A stretch of DNA of 64,000 nucleotides. It comes from CAZADA01 sp964568975. GTDB taxonomy: Bacteria; Pseudomonadota; Alphaproteobacteria; Caulobacterales; Maricaulaceae. A program made the position numbers and the translations under genes. The stretch spans positions 4,430-68,429 of the forward strand of contig CAZMSO010000016.1 in NCBI GenBank assembly GCA_964568975.1, written 5' to 3'. A model generated the notes under the pieces. That model had not been told where the DNA came from, searched no databases, and was given only the letters and a program-made list of their open reading frames with translations. Below, piece by piece: positions 35,747 through 44,172 of the stretch. The number at the start of each line of letters is the position of its first letter. Position 1 is the stretch's first letter.

Positions 35747-36195
35747 GGGCGCGGCTCCCGCGCGGGCGCCTCAGCCTCGCGCCCATGCGGACCCTCGGGC
35801 GTTCCCACACCACCGCCCGCGCGATCAACGCCCGGCTCCTGGGGGGTCAACACCGCGCGCCAGGCGAGGCCCTCCAAGGCCGCGTCGTCGCGCGCGTCCA
35901 AGGCGTCGCGCCCCCAGGCGAGCAAAAGCGGCGCTTCCTCAAGAGTGACCACACGCAGCGGGTCGATCGGCGTCAGGCCTAAATGCCGCAAGGCCAAACG
36001 GCGCAGCCGCTCAGGATTCTCCAAATGCGCGATTTCCGCCTGCAGCACTTTCAGCGCCCGTTCTTGCGCCGCCACGTCCTCGCGCAGGGCCTCCAAGCGC
36101 GCCTCATCGCGCTTGGCCTCCGTCTTCGCGCGATAGACCAACACGCCCACGACAAGCACGAGCAGAGCCGTGGCGATGTTGAGGAACCGGCTCAT
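35743..36195 (-). CDS. ftsL: Cell division protein FtsL-like
   Basis: 150 residues: one membrane helix (ATALLVLVVGVLVYRAK), then a coiled coil (RDEARLEALREDVAAQERALKVLQAEIAHL) shown here in parts, the LENPERLRRLALRHLGLTP segment and a disordered Pro/Gly-rich tail. FtsL with FtsB and FtsQ activates FtsWI. Sequence similarity in this family is weak, so position between rsmH and ftsI is the main support. Confidence 0.88.
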   Translation of the reverse strand: MSRFLNIATALLVLVVGVLVYRAKTEAKRDEARLEALREDVAAQERALKVLQAEIAHLENPERLRRLALRHLGLTPIDPLRVVTLEEAPLLLAWGRDALDARDDAALEGLAWRAVLTPQEPGVDRAGGGVGTPEGPHGREAEAPAREPRP

Positions 36196-36207
36196 CTGCG
36201 CCCTCCG

Positions 36208-37275
36208 TCACCAGGACGCGCCATTGGGCGCCGGTTCACGCAGCCCGCACACGCCAGCGCGCGCCGGGACGGAAAATCGCGCTTGAGCCGTCACCGCAGG
36301 GACGACGTCTGCGACCGACAGCGTGGCGTCGGCCGCCGCGTCGGTGCGGATCGCCGCGCGCAACTTGGCTGAGCGAGCGCGGGGATTGTCGGCGACTTCC
36401 GCGTCGCTTGGCGCGCGCACACCGGAAAACGCCAAGCGCAGCGCCGGCGGCGGACCGTCCGCTGCAGCCGGCGCATGGCGCGAACCACGGTCCTGAACCC
36501 CCGCGAGGCGGCGCATGAGCGTCTTGACGATGCGATCCTCCAGGGAATGAAACGTCACCACCACCAGACGCCCGCCAGGCGCGAGCAATCGCTGGGCGGC
36601 GAGGACGCCGGCGGCCAATTCCGTCAATTCGTCATTCACCAGGATTCGCAAGGCCTGGAACACCCGGGTGGCGGGGTGCAGGCGCCCGTCCGCGCCACCG
36701 CCGTGGGGGCCAAGCGCGCGAGTGATCACATCCGCAAGCTGGCCCGTCGTCACAATCGGCTCAATCGCGCGCGCTTTGACAATCGCGGCGGCCGCACGGC
36801 GGGCGTGACGCTCCTCGCCATAAACGCGAAACACCTCCGCCAACTCAGCCTCGCTGAGGCGCGCGACGGCGTCAGCGGCTGAGAGCGCGGCCGCGCCCAT
36901 CCGCATATCGAGGGGCCCGTCGGCGCGAAATGAAAAGCCGCGATGGGCGTGGTCCAGCTGCATGGACGAGACGCCGACATCCATCACCACGCCGTCCACG
37001 TGCGAGGCCCCTGCACGGCGGGCCACCGCCTCCATGTCAGAAAACCGCGCGAGCGCGAAGGCGAGCCGTCCGCCATGGGCGCCGCGCACGGCCTCCGCCA
37101 AGGATTGCACCCGCGGATCCTGATCGAGGGCGATGACGACGCACGCCGCCTGGGCCAGCATGGCGCGGGAATAGCCGCCCGCGCCGAAGGTCGCGTCCAG
37201 ATAAACGCCGCCATCGCGGGGGCTCAGCGCCTCCAACGCTTCGTCGAGCATGACAGGGATGTGGCGATTGATCAT
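36208..37275 (-). CDS. rsmH: 16S rRNA m4C1402 methyltransferase
   Basis: 355 residues. It N4-methylates C1402 of 16S rRNA using S-adenosylmethionine. HIPVMLDEALEALSP, LDATFGAGGYSRAML, VMDVGVSSMQLDHAHRGFS, ALRILVNDELTEL and VVTFHSLEDRIVK are family signatures. The ATG at 37275 overlaps the mraZ stop (TCATGATC); a longer open frame upstream overlaps mraZ and is not used. The family end, usually KLRAAIR, is present, followed by an extra tail of about 50 residues. Confidence 0.96.
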   Translation of the reverse strand: MINRHIPVMLDEALEALSPRDGGVYLDATFGAGGYSRAMLAQAACVVIALDQDPRVQSLAEAVRGAHGGRLAFALARFSDMEAVARRAGASHVDGVVMDVGVSSMQLDHAHRGFSFRADGPLDMRMGAAALSAADAVARLSEAELAEVFRVYGEERHARRAAAAIVKARAIEPIVTTGQLADVITRALGPHGGGADGRLHPATRVFQALRILVNDELTELAAGVLAAQRLLAPGGRLVVVTFHSLEDRIVKTLMRRLAGVQDRGSRHAPAAADGPPPALRLAFSGVRAPSDAEVADNPRARSAKLRAAIRTDAAADATLSVADVVPAVTAQARFSVPARAGVCGLREPAPNGASW

Positions 37276-37745
37276 GACCCCTCCCCCCCGTCGCGGGCGC
37301 GCGCTGGCGGCGGCTTCACCCGATCCTTTTTGTCTTTCAGCCGAGCGCGCGCGGCGTCCGTTTGGGCGGCGTGGCGCGCGGGCTCCCACACCTGAAAGCG
37401 ATCGCCGAGGCCGACAAACGCGGCGCGGTCCGTCAGCCCCGCTTCCTGGAGAAACGCTTTCGGGACTGTGACCCGCCCGGTGGCGTCGAAGGTCAACAGG
37501 CGCGCGCGACCGAGCACGGCCAGGGCGAAATCCTCCCGCACGGGGTCATAGGCGTCCATGCGGTCCAGCATGTCTTGAAACCGGCTCATCAGTCGCGCCC
37601 CACAGCCTTCCAAACACCCGCCGTCAATGGACGGCCAACAATACACCCCTTCAAGGCCCTCCGCGCGCACGACCGCGCGGAACTCCGCCGGAGCGGAGAC
37701 CCGCCCCTTGGCGTCGAGGCCGTTGACGTGGGTCCCCAGAAACAT
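37272..37745 (-). CDS. mraZ: Transcriptional regulator MraZ
   Basis: 157 residues with two SpoVT-AbrB (swapped-hairpin) units. The first contains MFLGTHVNGLDAKGRVSAPA and the second LTFDATGRVTVPKAFLQEAG. MraZ forms ring oligomers and binds repeats upstream of its own operon, usually repressing it. The start at 37745 begins exactly at the conserved MFLG; the open frame extends 109 codons upstream into Ala/Arg-rich non-family sequence. An insertion with two extra cysteines (DGGCLEGCGARLM) lies between the units. It is the first gene of the dcw run. Confidence 0.95.
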   Translation of the reverse strand: MFLGTHVNGLDAKGRVSAPAEFRAVVRAEGLEGVYCWPSIDGGCLEGCGARLMSRFQDMLDRMDAYDPVREDFALAVLGRARLLTFDATGRVTVPKAFLQEAGLTDRAAFVGLGDRFQVWEPARHAAQTDAARARLKDKKDRVKPPPARARDGGEGS

Positions 37746-37936
37746 CGCCCGCCGCGTTCTCCCGCTCTCGCGCCCCCGCCGCCACGCGCCAGCCTCGCTG
37801 AACGCCGCCCCGCCACGCAGGCGCGGCGCCGCGCGGACACAAGGCCAAGCGACGTGGCGCGCGCTGATCCGCACCGGCCGACCACGCGCAGCGGCGGCGG
37901 CGGCGGCGATTCGCCTTTGGACGCGCCTCTGCGACG

Positions 37937-37952
37937 TTAAGCTTGGGTTAAC
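37937..37952. promoter_or_regulatory. CtrA-type box upstream of mraZ
   Basis: TTAA-GCTTGGG-TTAAC is an exact match to TTAA-N7-TTAAC, about 190 bp before the mraZ start. It overlaps the first of three TGGG repeats. It suggests cell-cycle control of the dcw run by CtrA; this is inference from the motif. Confidence 0.6.
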
Positions 37953-37968
37953 ATGGGATACTGTGGTC
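37944..37968. promoter_or_regulatory. Candidate MraZ-binding repeats
   Basis: TGGGT, TGGGA and TGGTC begin at 37944, 37954 and 37964, a period of exactly 10 bp with 5-bp spacers. MraZ of Escherichia coli binds TGGGN repeats with 5-bp spacers upstream of mraZ. The third repeat is imperfect, and the repeats run on the strand opposite to mraZ. Confidence 0.45.
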
Positions 37969-38289
37969 CGCAATGCCAATTCTTGCCGAACGATCGGGGA
38001 CCGCTTGCCGCCAATGACCGCAACTTGGTGAACAAGCGTCGAACATTCCACGATATTCAGTTTTTGTTCCAATCAGGCGCGCACCGCGCACCTTGCGGCG
38101 GCGACGGGGCTTTGGGAGCGCGTGGGACGGTGTGGGCTGATGGCCGAAAATAGCGGCGTGGGCGTGGGCGTAGACGCGCCGCCCAGCCCTGTCATCGGGG
38201 TCGCGGGTTAAGCGGTGCGCGCGGGCTCTCGCGCCGGGACCGGACGACGGCGGATAACAATGAACTCGGGCGCGGCGGACGATCCGCGC

Positions 38290-39096
38290 TTAATTCCAAT
38301 CGGAGGTTACGGGCCGGAAACTCACATAAAACCCCTCCGATGTGCGGCCTTCCTCCATAATCATGCCGCGCATGGGGATGGTGAGTGTGTAGGTCCCGTC
38401 TTGTCCGCCGTTTTCTTGGTACCACGTGGCGGCTTTGGTGAAAAACGCCGCAAGCGTTCCTTCATTATCAGCGCGGCATTGGCCTTGTTCTTCAATGGAT
38501 GGATAGCCGTAAAACGCCAAGCGCGGATAGGTTTGCGCCGCGACGGCGGAAAACCCGACGGATGACGTCAGCTGGGCGAAGGACGTGTTCACCGCCTTCA
38601 TGCCGGGAACCCAGTCCGCGCCTTGGACCAGACCGAAACTCCGGTCGCGGCGCTTAAAGCCCATGCCGCTTTGAATTTCGAAGGCGAGATTCCAGCATTT
38701 CTTGCCGATATCAGTGCTGGGAAAGTTAATGTGGCCAAGCGTCATCTGAAACGCGACGTCGCAGGCGGGCGTATCATGACCAAGGGTCTCATAACACACA
38801 TCGTGCAAGCGGCAGCTGGCGTCGATGGCGTCTTGCGGCGTGAGCGCCTTAAGGCGCGTCAACCGCTCCGTGCGCTGCGTGTCTTTGTCGTATTTGGTCA
38901 GCCATGACGGATTCCCTTGGCCGCAGAAATAGCCATAGCGATATCCGAGCAGGCCGCCGCCGACGCGTTCGCCCGTCTCCGCGACCTGGGCGCGCGGCGC
39001 CAGATCCATAAACACGCTTGTCGGCCTGGCTTGCGCGCACCCCGTGGCGAACGCCGCAAGCCCAATCAACACCGCGCGCATCATTCGACGCCCCAT
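38290..39096 (-). CDS. PLA2-like exported protein, copy 3
   Basis: 268 residues. A signal peptide (AVLIGLAAFATGC) with a possible lipidation site at Cys20 precedes YGYFCG at 54-59, GQGNPS, and AIDASCRLHDVCY at 90-102. The order and the Cys-x-x-His-Asp-x-Cys-Tyr core are those of secreted phospholipase A2, with His98-Asp99 as the catalytic pair. The C-terminal two thirds has paired cysteines but no recognised domain and aligns with the other copies in segments such as KCWNLAFEIQSG. ATG at 39096 follows GGGG by seven bases. It sits directly upstream of the mraZ promoter region. Confidence 0.65.
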   Translation of the reverse strand: MGRRMMRAVLIGLAAFATGCAQARPTSVFMDLAPRAQVAETGERVGGGLLGYRYGYFCGQGNPSWLTKYDKDTQRTERLTRLKALTPQDAIDASCRLHDVCYETLGHDTPACDVAFQMTLGHINFPSTDIGKKCWNLAFEIQSGMGFKRRDRSFGLVQGADWVPGMKAVNTSFAQLTSSVGFSAVAAQTYPRLAFYGYPSIEEQGQCRADNEGTLAAFFTKAATWYQENGGQDGTYTLTIPMRGMIMEEGRTSEGFYVSFRPVTSDWN

Positions 39097-39285
39097 GGCC
39101 AACCCCGTGCGAGTTCGGTTGTCCTAGCCGCAGCCAAGGCCGCCGTCAGCCCGGCGGGCTGTCGCAGCCGGCGCCGGATACCGGCGTTGGCGCAAACGTG
39201 ATCCGGGACGCCGCGTGGGGCGGAAGGGCGCCCCCTCGCCCGTCTTAAGGGAGAGGACGGAGTTCGGCGGCGCATCAGGAGCAGC

Positions 39286-39320
39286 GATCTGGGCGCCGAT
39301 CTGGGCGCCGATCTGGGCGG
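39286..39320. repeat. 12-bp tandem repeat, about three units
   Basis: GATCTGGGCGCC at 39286-39297 and 39298-39309, then a third copy diverging after ten bases. Non-coding. Confidence 0.85.
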
Positions 39321-39401
39321 TTGAAGCACCTCCGTCATTCCAGCCGACGTGCGCGAGCGCCACTAACCGAGATCCGGACGGCGCTGGTCATCGGATGCCC
39401 A

Positions 39402-39466
39402 GGCCTCTGAACTCTGGCCTCTGGAATCTAGACTCTGGCCTCTGAGCTCTGGCCTCTGGAGTTTGG
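39402..39466. repeat. Imperfect repeats of CTCTGGCCTCTGR
   Basis: Three to four diverged copies of a unit containing CTCTGGCCTCTG, with changing spacing (15, 22 and 17 bp apart approximately), in the non-coding stretch downstream of the RNase P RNA gene. Confidence 0.65.
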
Positions 39467-39530
39467 GACCGTCTGCACCGACAGCGCCGCGCGCGCAGTT
39501 CCGCGCCCGCAAGGTCTGGCCAGAGGCAAA

Positions 39531-39974
<444 letters not shown>

Positions 39975-39979
39975 TTGGG

Positions 39980-39985
39980 ATCATA
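39980..39985 (-). promoter_or_regulatory. -10 element of the RNase P RNA promoter
   Basis: TATGAT on the minus strand, placed so that transcription would begin at about 39973, the first base of helix P1. A -35 element with normal spacing is not clear. Confidence 0.45.
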
Positions 39986-40147
39986 ACACACTTCGTCAAA
40001 GACAATGGCGGATCACGCTTCCGCGCTGCAGTTTTCCCCAAAACTGATACGCTCAACCCTCACCCGCGCGCAGGTCAGCCCTGCGTCGTCGCCCTGCGTG
40101 TGCTCGATTATCGGCGCTCGAGCCGTGAGTGTGCGACAGAGGAGACG

Positions 40148-41335
40148 ATGGGCATGATGCGGGGCGTGATGCTGACGGCGCTGCTGGGGGCGACTGTCGT
40201 CGGGCTGGCGGGCATCGACTTAATCCTGCCGGGCGTGCCGGCGTTCACTCAGCGGTTCGGCGTCTCCGTCGAGACAGGCCAAGCGGTGATTGCAAGTTAT
40301 GTGGCGGGTTATGCGCTGGGGCTTTTGGGCTTCGGCGCCGCGACGGACCAAATCTCGCGCGGCGCGCTCTTAATCGCGGCGGGCGTGGGGTTTGCGGCGA
40401 CGTCTTTGGCGCTGGCGGCGCTGGACGCGCCGGGTGTGATTATCGCGATGCGCGCACTCCAAGGCGTGTGCGCGGCGGCGCCGGCCGTGTTCACACCCGC
40501 CATTGTCAAAGCCCTGTTTGATGAAGCCGCCGCCACGCGGGCCTTAGGCGCGTTGGCGAGCGCGGAGTCGCTCGCCCCGGCGCTCGCCCCCGTCCTCGGC
40601 CTGGCGTTGCTGGCGCGGGGCGGCTGGCCGGCCCCGTTCATCGCCCTTGGAGCGTCGGGGATCGTCGCCGCGGCGGCGTTTGGTCTCATCCGCGGCGCCT
40701 TACCGGAACGCAGACCACGCGACGGCGCGGGGCCGACATATCGCGTCCTCATGACGGACGCGGTGTTTTTGCGCTACGCCCTCAGCCAGGCCGCGTGTCT
40801 CGGCGGATTGTTGACGTTTGTGTTCGCGGCGCCGGCGGTGATTGTCGGCGCGATGGATGGTGCGCCCAGCGACTTCATTGTGATGCAAGTGCTTGGCATT
40901 GCGGGCTTTATTGTCGCCGCGAACGGGTCAGGCGCCCTGACGCGTCGCCTCGGCGCAGAGCGCGTGATTACGGGGGGCACGGCGCTGATGGCCGCCAGCG
41001 CGGTCGGGTTGACGGTCTACGGCGTTGTGGGCGGAACCGCGCTGTGGGCGCTTTATGCTCTGGTTGTCCCGTTCAATGCCGGGCTTGGTTTACGCGGACC
41101 GCCAGGTTTCTTGCACGCGATTTTGGCCAGCAAGGGCGGCGATGATCGCGCCTCCTCGCTCGTGATTGTGCTGTCTATGGGAGCGGCGGCCGGCGCGACC
41201 GCTCTTGTTGCGCCGCTGCTTGCCTTTGGGCTTATCGCGCCGGCCTGTGCGAGCGCAGCGTTCACGCTTGGGGCGCTGGCGCTGCTCACCCGGCTGCCGC
41301 CGCTGCGTCGACCCGTTTCGCCTTCCATGGGGTGA
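40148..41335 (+). CDS. MFS drug exporter, Bcr/CflA type
   Basis: 395 residues with twelve membrane helices. The start is ATG 40148 after GAGGAGACG; the open frame extends into the RNase P RNA but that part is not translated. The motif DLILPGVPAFTQRFGVS, GFGAATDQISRGALL (motif A between helices 2 and 3) and RALQGVCAAAPAVFTPAIVKAL match the Bcr/CflA subgroup of the DHA1 family, proton-driven exporters of drugs or metabolites. The substrate cannot be predicted. It is divergent from rnpB and stands alone. Confidence 0.87.
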   Translation: MGMMRGVMLTALLGATVVGLAGIDLILPGVPAFTQRFGVSVETGQAVIASYVAGYALGLLGFGAATDQISRGALLIAAGVGFAATSLALAALDAPGVIIAMRALQGVCAAAPAVFTPAIVKALFDEAAATRALGALASAESLAPALAPVLGLALLARGGWPAPFIALGASGIVAAAAFGLIRGALPERRPRDGAGPTYRVLMTDAVFLRYALSQAACLGGLLTFVFAAPAVIVGAMDGAPSDFIVMQVLGIAGFIVAANGSGALTRRLGAERVITGGTALMAASAVGLTVYGVVGGTALWALYALVVPFNAGLGLRGPPGFLHAILASKGGDDRASSLVIVLSMGAAAGATALVAPLLAFGLIAPACASAAFTLGALALLTRLPPLRRPVSPSMG

Positions 41336-41423
41336 GGCCCCACGCCAGCTCATTGGCTGACGCGCGCGGGCAAGCGCCGCCTTCGCGCCCGCCCTCACGC
41401 TCAGCCATGTCCGCTCCGGCGCG

Positions 41424-41849
41424 TTACTTCAGCGCGATGGAAAACGTCAGCGCTTGGCCGGTGCCGATGACGACGCGGCACTCGTCCTCGCCATTGAAGG
41501 GGCACACAAAGGCCCCGCGCTCATCTTCAAAAACCAGCTCCAAGGGTCCGCGATCGCCCGCCTCGGCGGTGCAGGAACCGCCCACCACGTCGCGCCCCAC
41601 CAAAACGCCGGACGACGTCGCGCCGCGGCCCCGCGCTTGCGGGCGCGCCTCGCGGCCGCGATCGGTGTCAAGCGTGCAGCCGGCTGTCCAGCCGCGGGCG
41701 CCGCGCGCGCGCACGACCATCGTCGCGCCGTCGACGCTGTCGTCTTGCGCGATGGCTGGCGCGCCAACGCCCACAGACGCGGTGACCAGCGCCAAGGCCG
41801 CGACGCCCGCCCAGCCCCACGCCACGCCGTGCGTTTTCTCTCTCACCAT
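41424..41849 (-). CDS. Small exported protein of unknown function, four cysteines
   Basis: 141 residues. A signal peptide (WGWAGVAALALVTASVGVGAPAIAQ, given in part: LALVTASVGVGAPAIAQ) precedes a small mature domain with Cys in AGCTLD, GGSCTAEA, AFVCPF and DECRVV, which could form two disulfides. The start ATG 41849 is six bases after GGGAGG. I do not recognise the family. The mature part reads like a compact beta domain (GPLELVFEDERGAFVC, VVIGTGQALTFSIALK). It lies convergent to the MFS gene and upstream of nothing obvious on its strand. Confidence 0.6.
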   Translation of the reverse strand: MVREKTHGVAWGWAGVAALALVTASVGVGAPAIAQDDSVDGATMVVRARGARGWTAGCTLDTDRGREARPQARGRGATSSGVLVGRDVVGGSCTAEAGDRGPLELVFEDERGAFVCPFNGEDECRVVIGTGQALTFSIALK

Positions 41850-41999
41850 GCCCATCCTCCCTTTCGCCCCACAGCGCCGCCCGCCGTCATGGCCCCCGAC
41901 GCCAGCCGCAAGACATTGCCATAATGCATTCAGTAACGCGATGATATCGCAGGCTCGCCACACGGCGTCGCGCAATCACATTGATCGGTGCGCCGCCAT

Positions 42000-42029
42000 C
42001 CAGAACGACGGCGTCCAGAACGACGGCGT
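42000..42029. repeat. 15-bp direct tandem repeat
   Basis: CCAGAACGACGGCGT occurs twice in perfect tandem, just downstream of the stop codon of the PepSY-like gene. Non-coding. Confidence 0.8.
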
Positions 42030-42045
42030 CGCCTCGTGCGCGGCC

Positions 42046-42549
42046 TTAGGTGTCCTCGTCGTCGAGCACCACGACGCTGTCGCCGGTCGCTTCGACTTCG
42101 ATGTCGATGGCGAGGCCGTCCGCGTCCACGCCCTCGAACTCATAGACCGTCGTCTCGCCACGTTCGCTGCGCTCAACGGAGGTCGGCTCGAAATCGCTGA
42201 TCGCAATGGCGAGGGCTTCGCGCACGGGTTCGGGCACGGTCTCGAAGGGGATCACAACCTCCACCTCAAGGACGTTCCACGTGACTTGGGCGTCCTCAGC
42301 GATGGCCACATCCACTTCGACCACTTCGCCATTATCGCGAGCGCCAGCGAACTCCAGCGTCACCACGCCGTCTTCGACTTCCACATCCACCGTTTGGAAC
42401 AACACGTCCGGCGCCGCCGCCATCGCCGCGTCCAGCGCCGCGGCCGGGGCCTCGTTCAGCGGAAACACGAGTTCGTCTTGCGCTGACGCCGCGGCGCTCG
42501 CCGCCAACGCCGCGGCCGCCGCCGTCGCCACACCCCACGCCTGTCGCAT
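42046..42549 (-). CDS. Acidic exported protein with PepSY-like repeats
   Basis: 167 residues with a signal peptide (ATAAAAALAASAAASAQ). The mature part is very acidic. Two similar halves can be seen: PAAALDAAMAAAPDVLFQTV ... and EPVREALAIAISDFEPTSVE followed by TTVYEFEGVDADGLAIDIEV, the latter in the style of PepSY-like periplasmic domains. Such domains are often inhibitors or binding modules, but no partner is evident. ATG 42549 follows GGGGAGA by seven bases. Net charge and lack of Cys distinguish it from the neighbouring small exported protein. Confidence 0.62.
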   Translation of the reverse strand: MRQAWGVATAAAAALAASAAASAQDELVFPLNEAPAAALDAAMAAAPDVLFQTVDVEVEDGVVTLEFAGARDNGEVVEVDVAIAEDAQVTWNVLEVEVVIPFETVPEPVREALAIAISDFEPTSVERSERGETTVYEFEGVDADGLAIDIEVEATGDSVVVLDDEDT

Positions 42550-42731
42550 GATACATCTCCCCAACGGTTTCAGTGCCAGGTCCCCGCCCCGCGTCCCCGG
42601 TGCGAGTTCATCCCTTCGTTAACGAGGTAACATGACGTCAAGTGAAGCGCGACACAATTTGATCGACGCGGATCCGTGACGGTCAAACGCGGAGATACCC
42701 CGCCGCGCACGGCGACTTTCTCGCCGGCTCA

Positions 42732-42740
42732 TGCTATAAT
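42732..42740 (+). promoter_or_regulatory. Extended -10 promoter element
   Basis: TGCTATAAT combines an extended TGn with a consensus TATAAT, about 36 bp upstream of the start codon of the small membrane protein at 42777. The -35 region (GCGACT at 17 bp) is poor, as often with extended -10 promoters. Confidence 0.55.
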
Positions 42741-42776
42741 CCGCGCGCTTTGCGTGCACGGAGGAGACGGCCGCAC

Positions 42777-43238
42777 ATGCGAACCCAGCGTTATGACTTC
42801 GACACTCTGATTGTGGAGGATCATCCGTGGTTGTTCGTCGTCGCCATGACGGCGGTTGGCGCAGTCCTTTGGCTGACGGTGGACCTCGCGGCGCCGGGCC
42901 CCGATTGGCTGCTGCCCCTGTGGACGACGTTGGCGGCGCTTGCTGTCGCCGGCTTCACCCGCGTGACGATCGACCGCGATGAAGGCCAGGCGGTGTGGAC
43001 GCAACGCCGCCTGGGCGTGTGGGTGCGCAAGCGCCGTGCGCCCATCGCCGACATCGAAGAAGTGCTGGAGGGGGCTGCGCCCCTGCTTCGGTTCACCGCC
43101 CAAAGCGGACGGGCCAGCTGGCCCCTGTCGACAGTGCGCGCCTCTCTCGGCCTCAACGCTAACGCCGTGGCGAACATCCGCGCGTTTCTGCACCACACCC
43201 GCGCGCGCGTGGACGGAGACGACACCGCCAACGCATAA
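42777..43238 (+). CDS. Small membrane protein with PH-like cytoplasmic part
   Basis: 153 residues. Two membrane helices (PWLFVVAMTAVGAVLWLTV and PLWTTLAALAVAGFTRV) are followed by a soluble part, VTIDRDEGQAVWTQRRLGVW ... IADIEEVLEGAAPLLRF, a pattern seen in bacterial PH-like membrane proteins of unknown role. Start ATG 42777 follows GGAGGAG by ten bases. A good extended -10 sequence precedes it. No operon partner on this strand; it converges with the amidase gene. Confidence 0.6.
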   Translation: MRTQRYDFDTLIVEDHPWLFVVAMTAVGAVLWLTVDLAAPGPDWLLPLWTTLAALAVAGFTRVTIDRDEGQAVWTQRRLGVWVRKRRAPIADIEEVLEGAAPLLRFTAQSGRASWPLSTVRASLGLNANAVANIRAFLHHTRARVDGDDTANA

Positions 43239-43272
43239 GCGCGCGTCGGCGAGCGCGTTCTGAGTCCAGCGC

Positions 43273-44172
43273 TTAGGCGGGATGGGGATCAGCCGGCGGC
43301 TCCTGCGGGAAAGGGGGCTGGGCGGTCCCCGCCAGTTCGCGCGCGCGGGCGAACGCCGCTCGCAGGGCCGCGTCGTCCCCCGCCGTCCAGACACGGCCCT
43401 CAAGCGGATGCGCCTCACCAAGCGGAAATCGCCTTTGAAACGCCGACGCCACGGTGACGGTCCGCGCGTCATACCCGCCGGATTCCGCCACCCCATAGCC
43501 GAAAGCGAGCAACCGGCGCTGCAGAGCGCGCACCGCCGGTCCTGCGTCCCCCGTGCGCAGGAGGGGCGTGCGATCGGCCGCCGTCAGCCGCAGCCCGGCG
43601 CTGAGCGCCAGCCCGCGTTGGTCCAAGGCGAGCCAGGGAAAATGCTCGCCGGGGTCGATTTTGCGCCCAGGAGCGACGTCGCTGTGGCCGACAACGCGCC
43701 ACGGCGGCACGCGGCGGCGCGCGGCGATGTCCGCCACCAACGCGACGACGGCCGCGATCTGGGCTTCGGGGTAAGGCGGCGGGCGCCCGCGGGCGTCGGG
43801 AAACTCGTGGCCGCCATTGACGATTTCAATGCCGATGGAACGCGCATTGATGTTTGCAGCGCCGGCCCAAAAGGCGACGCCCGCATGCCAGGCGCGCTGA
43901 TCCTCCGCCACAAGCTGAAACACGCGCCCGTCGGTCTCCACCACGTAATGGGCGCTTACGCGTGCGAGTTCCTGATCCAGCGCCCCATCGCGGTGGGCGG
44001 GCGCAAGCGCGGACGCGTAGGCGCCCAATCGCGGGGCCGGATCACACAAACGCCGCAGCGCCGCCGCGCCGTCGGCCATGCCCGTGTAGTGCAACACAAC
44101 AAGATCGACCGCCGCGCCCCCGCGTTCATCCCAATTGGGCGAGGGCGCCTGCTCCACCCTTGGCGCGCTCAC
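43273..44172 (-). CDS. N-acetylmuramoyl-L-alanine amidase, AmpD/AmiD type with PG-binding domain
   Basis: 299 residues. A zinc amidase (Amidase_2) domain: VVLHYTG with the first zinc His, SIGIEIVNGGHEFPDARG with the conserved Glu, and VVGHSDVAPGRKIDPGEHFP with the second His and Asp. A C-terminal peptidoglycan-binding domain follows (LLRTGDAGPAVRALQRRLLAFGYG). It cuts the bond between MurNAc and the stem peptide, probably on recycled muropeptides. The start is GTG 44172, sharing GTGA with the stop of the EamA gene. No signal peptide is seen, so it is probably cytoplasmic. Confidence 0.9.
   Translation of the reverse strand: MSAPRVEQAPSPNWDERGGAAVDLVVLHYTGMADGAAALRRLCDPAPRLGAYASALAPAHRDGALDQELARVSAHYVVETDGRVFQLVAEDQRAWHAGVAFWAGAANINARSIGIEIVNGGHEFPDARGRPPPYPEAQIAAVVALVADIAARRRVPPWRVVGHSDVAPGRKIDPGEHFPWLALDQRGLALSAGLRLTAADRTPLLRTGDAGPAVRALQRRLLAFGYGVAESGGYDARTVTVASAFQRRFPLGEAHPLEGRVWTAGDDAALRAAFARARELAGTAQPPFPQEPPADPHPA

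Larger units (their letters stand above)
37746..38289. promoter_or_regulatory. 544-bp region upstream of mraZ without a gene
   Basis: No credible gene is seen on either strand. It holds a CtrA-type box and MraZ-like TGGG repeats at 37937-37968, and one GANTC site (37908-37912). It separates mraZ from a PLA2-like gene on the same strand, so the dcw promoter must lie here. Confidence 0.6.
39103..39530. other. 428-bp gene-free region with short tandem repeats
   Basis: No credible gene. It contains two repeat arrays, at 39286-39320 and 39402-39466, listed separately, and otherwise looks like unconstrained sequence between the PLA2-like gene and the 3' end of the RNase P RNA. Confidence 0.6.

Noticed and set aside
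37746..38072. Extended N-terminus of MraZ
   Set aside because: The extra 109 residues are Ala/Arg-rich and unlike MraZ, which begins at MFLG in the family; the region also holds regulatory motifs.
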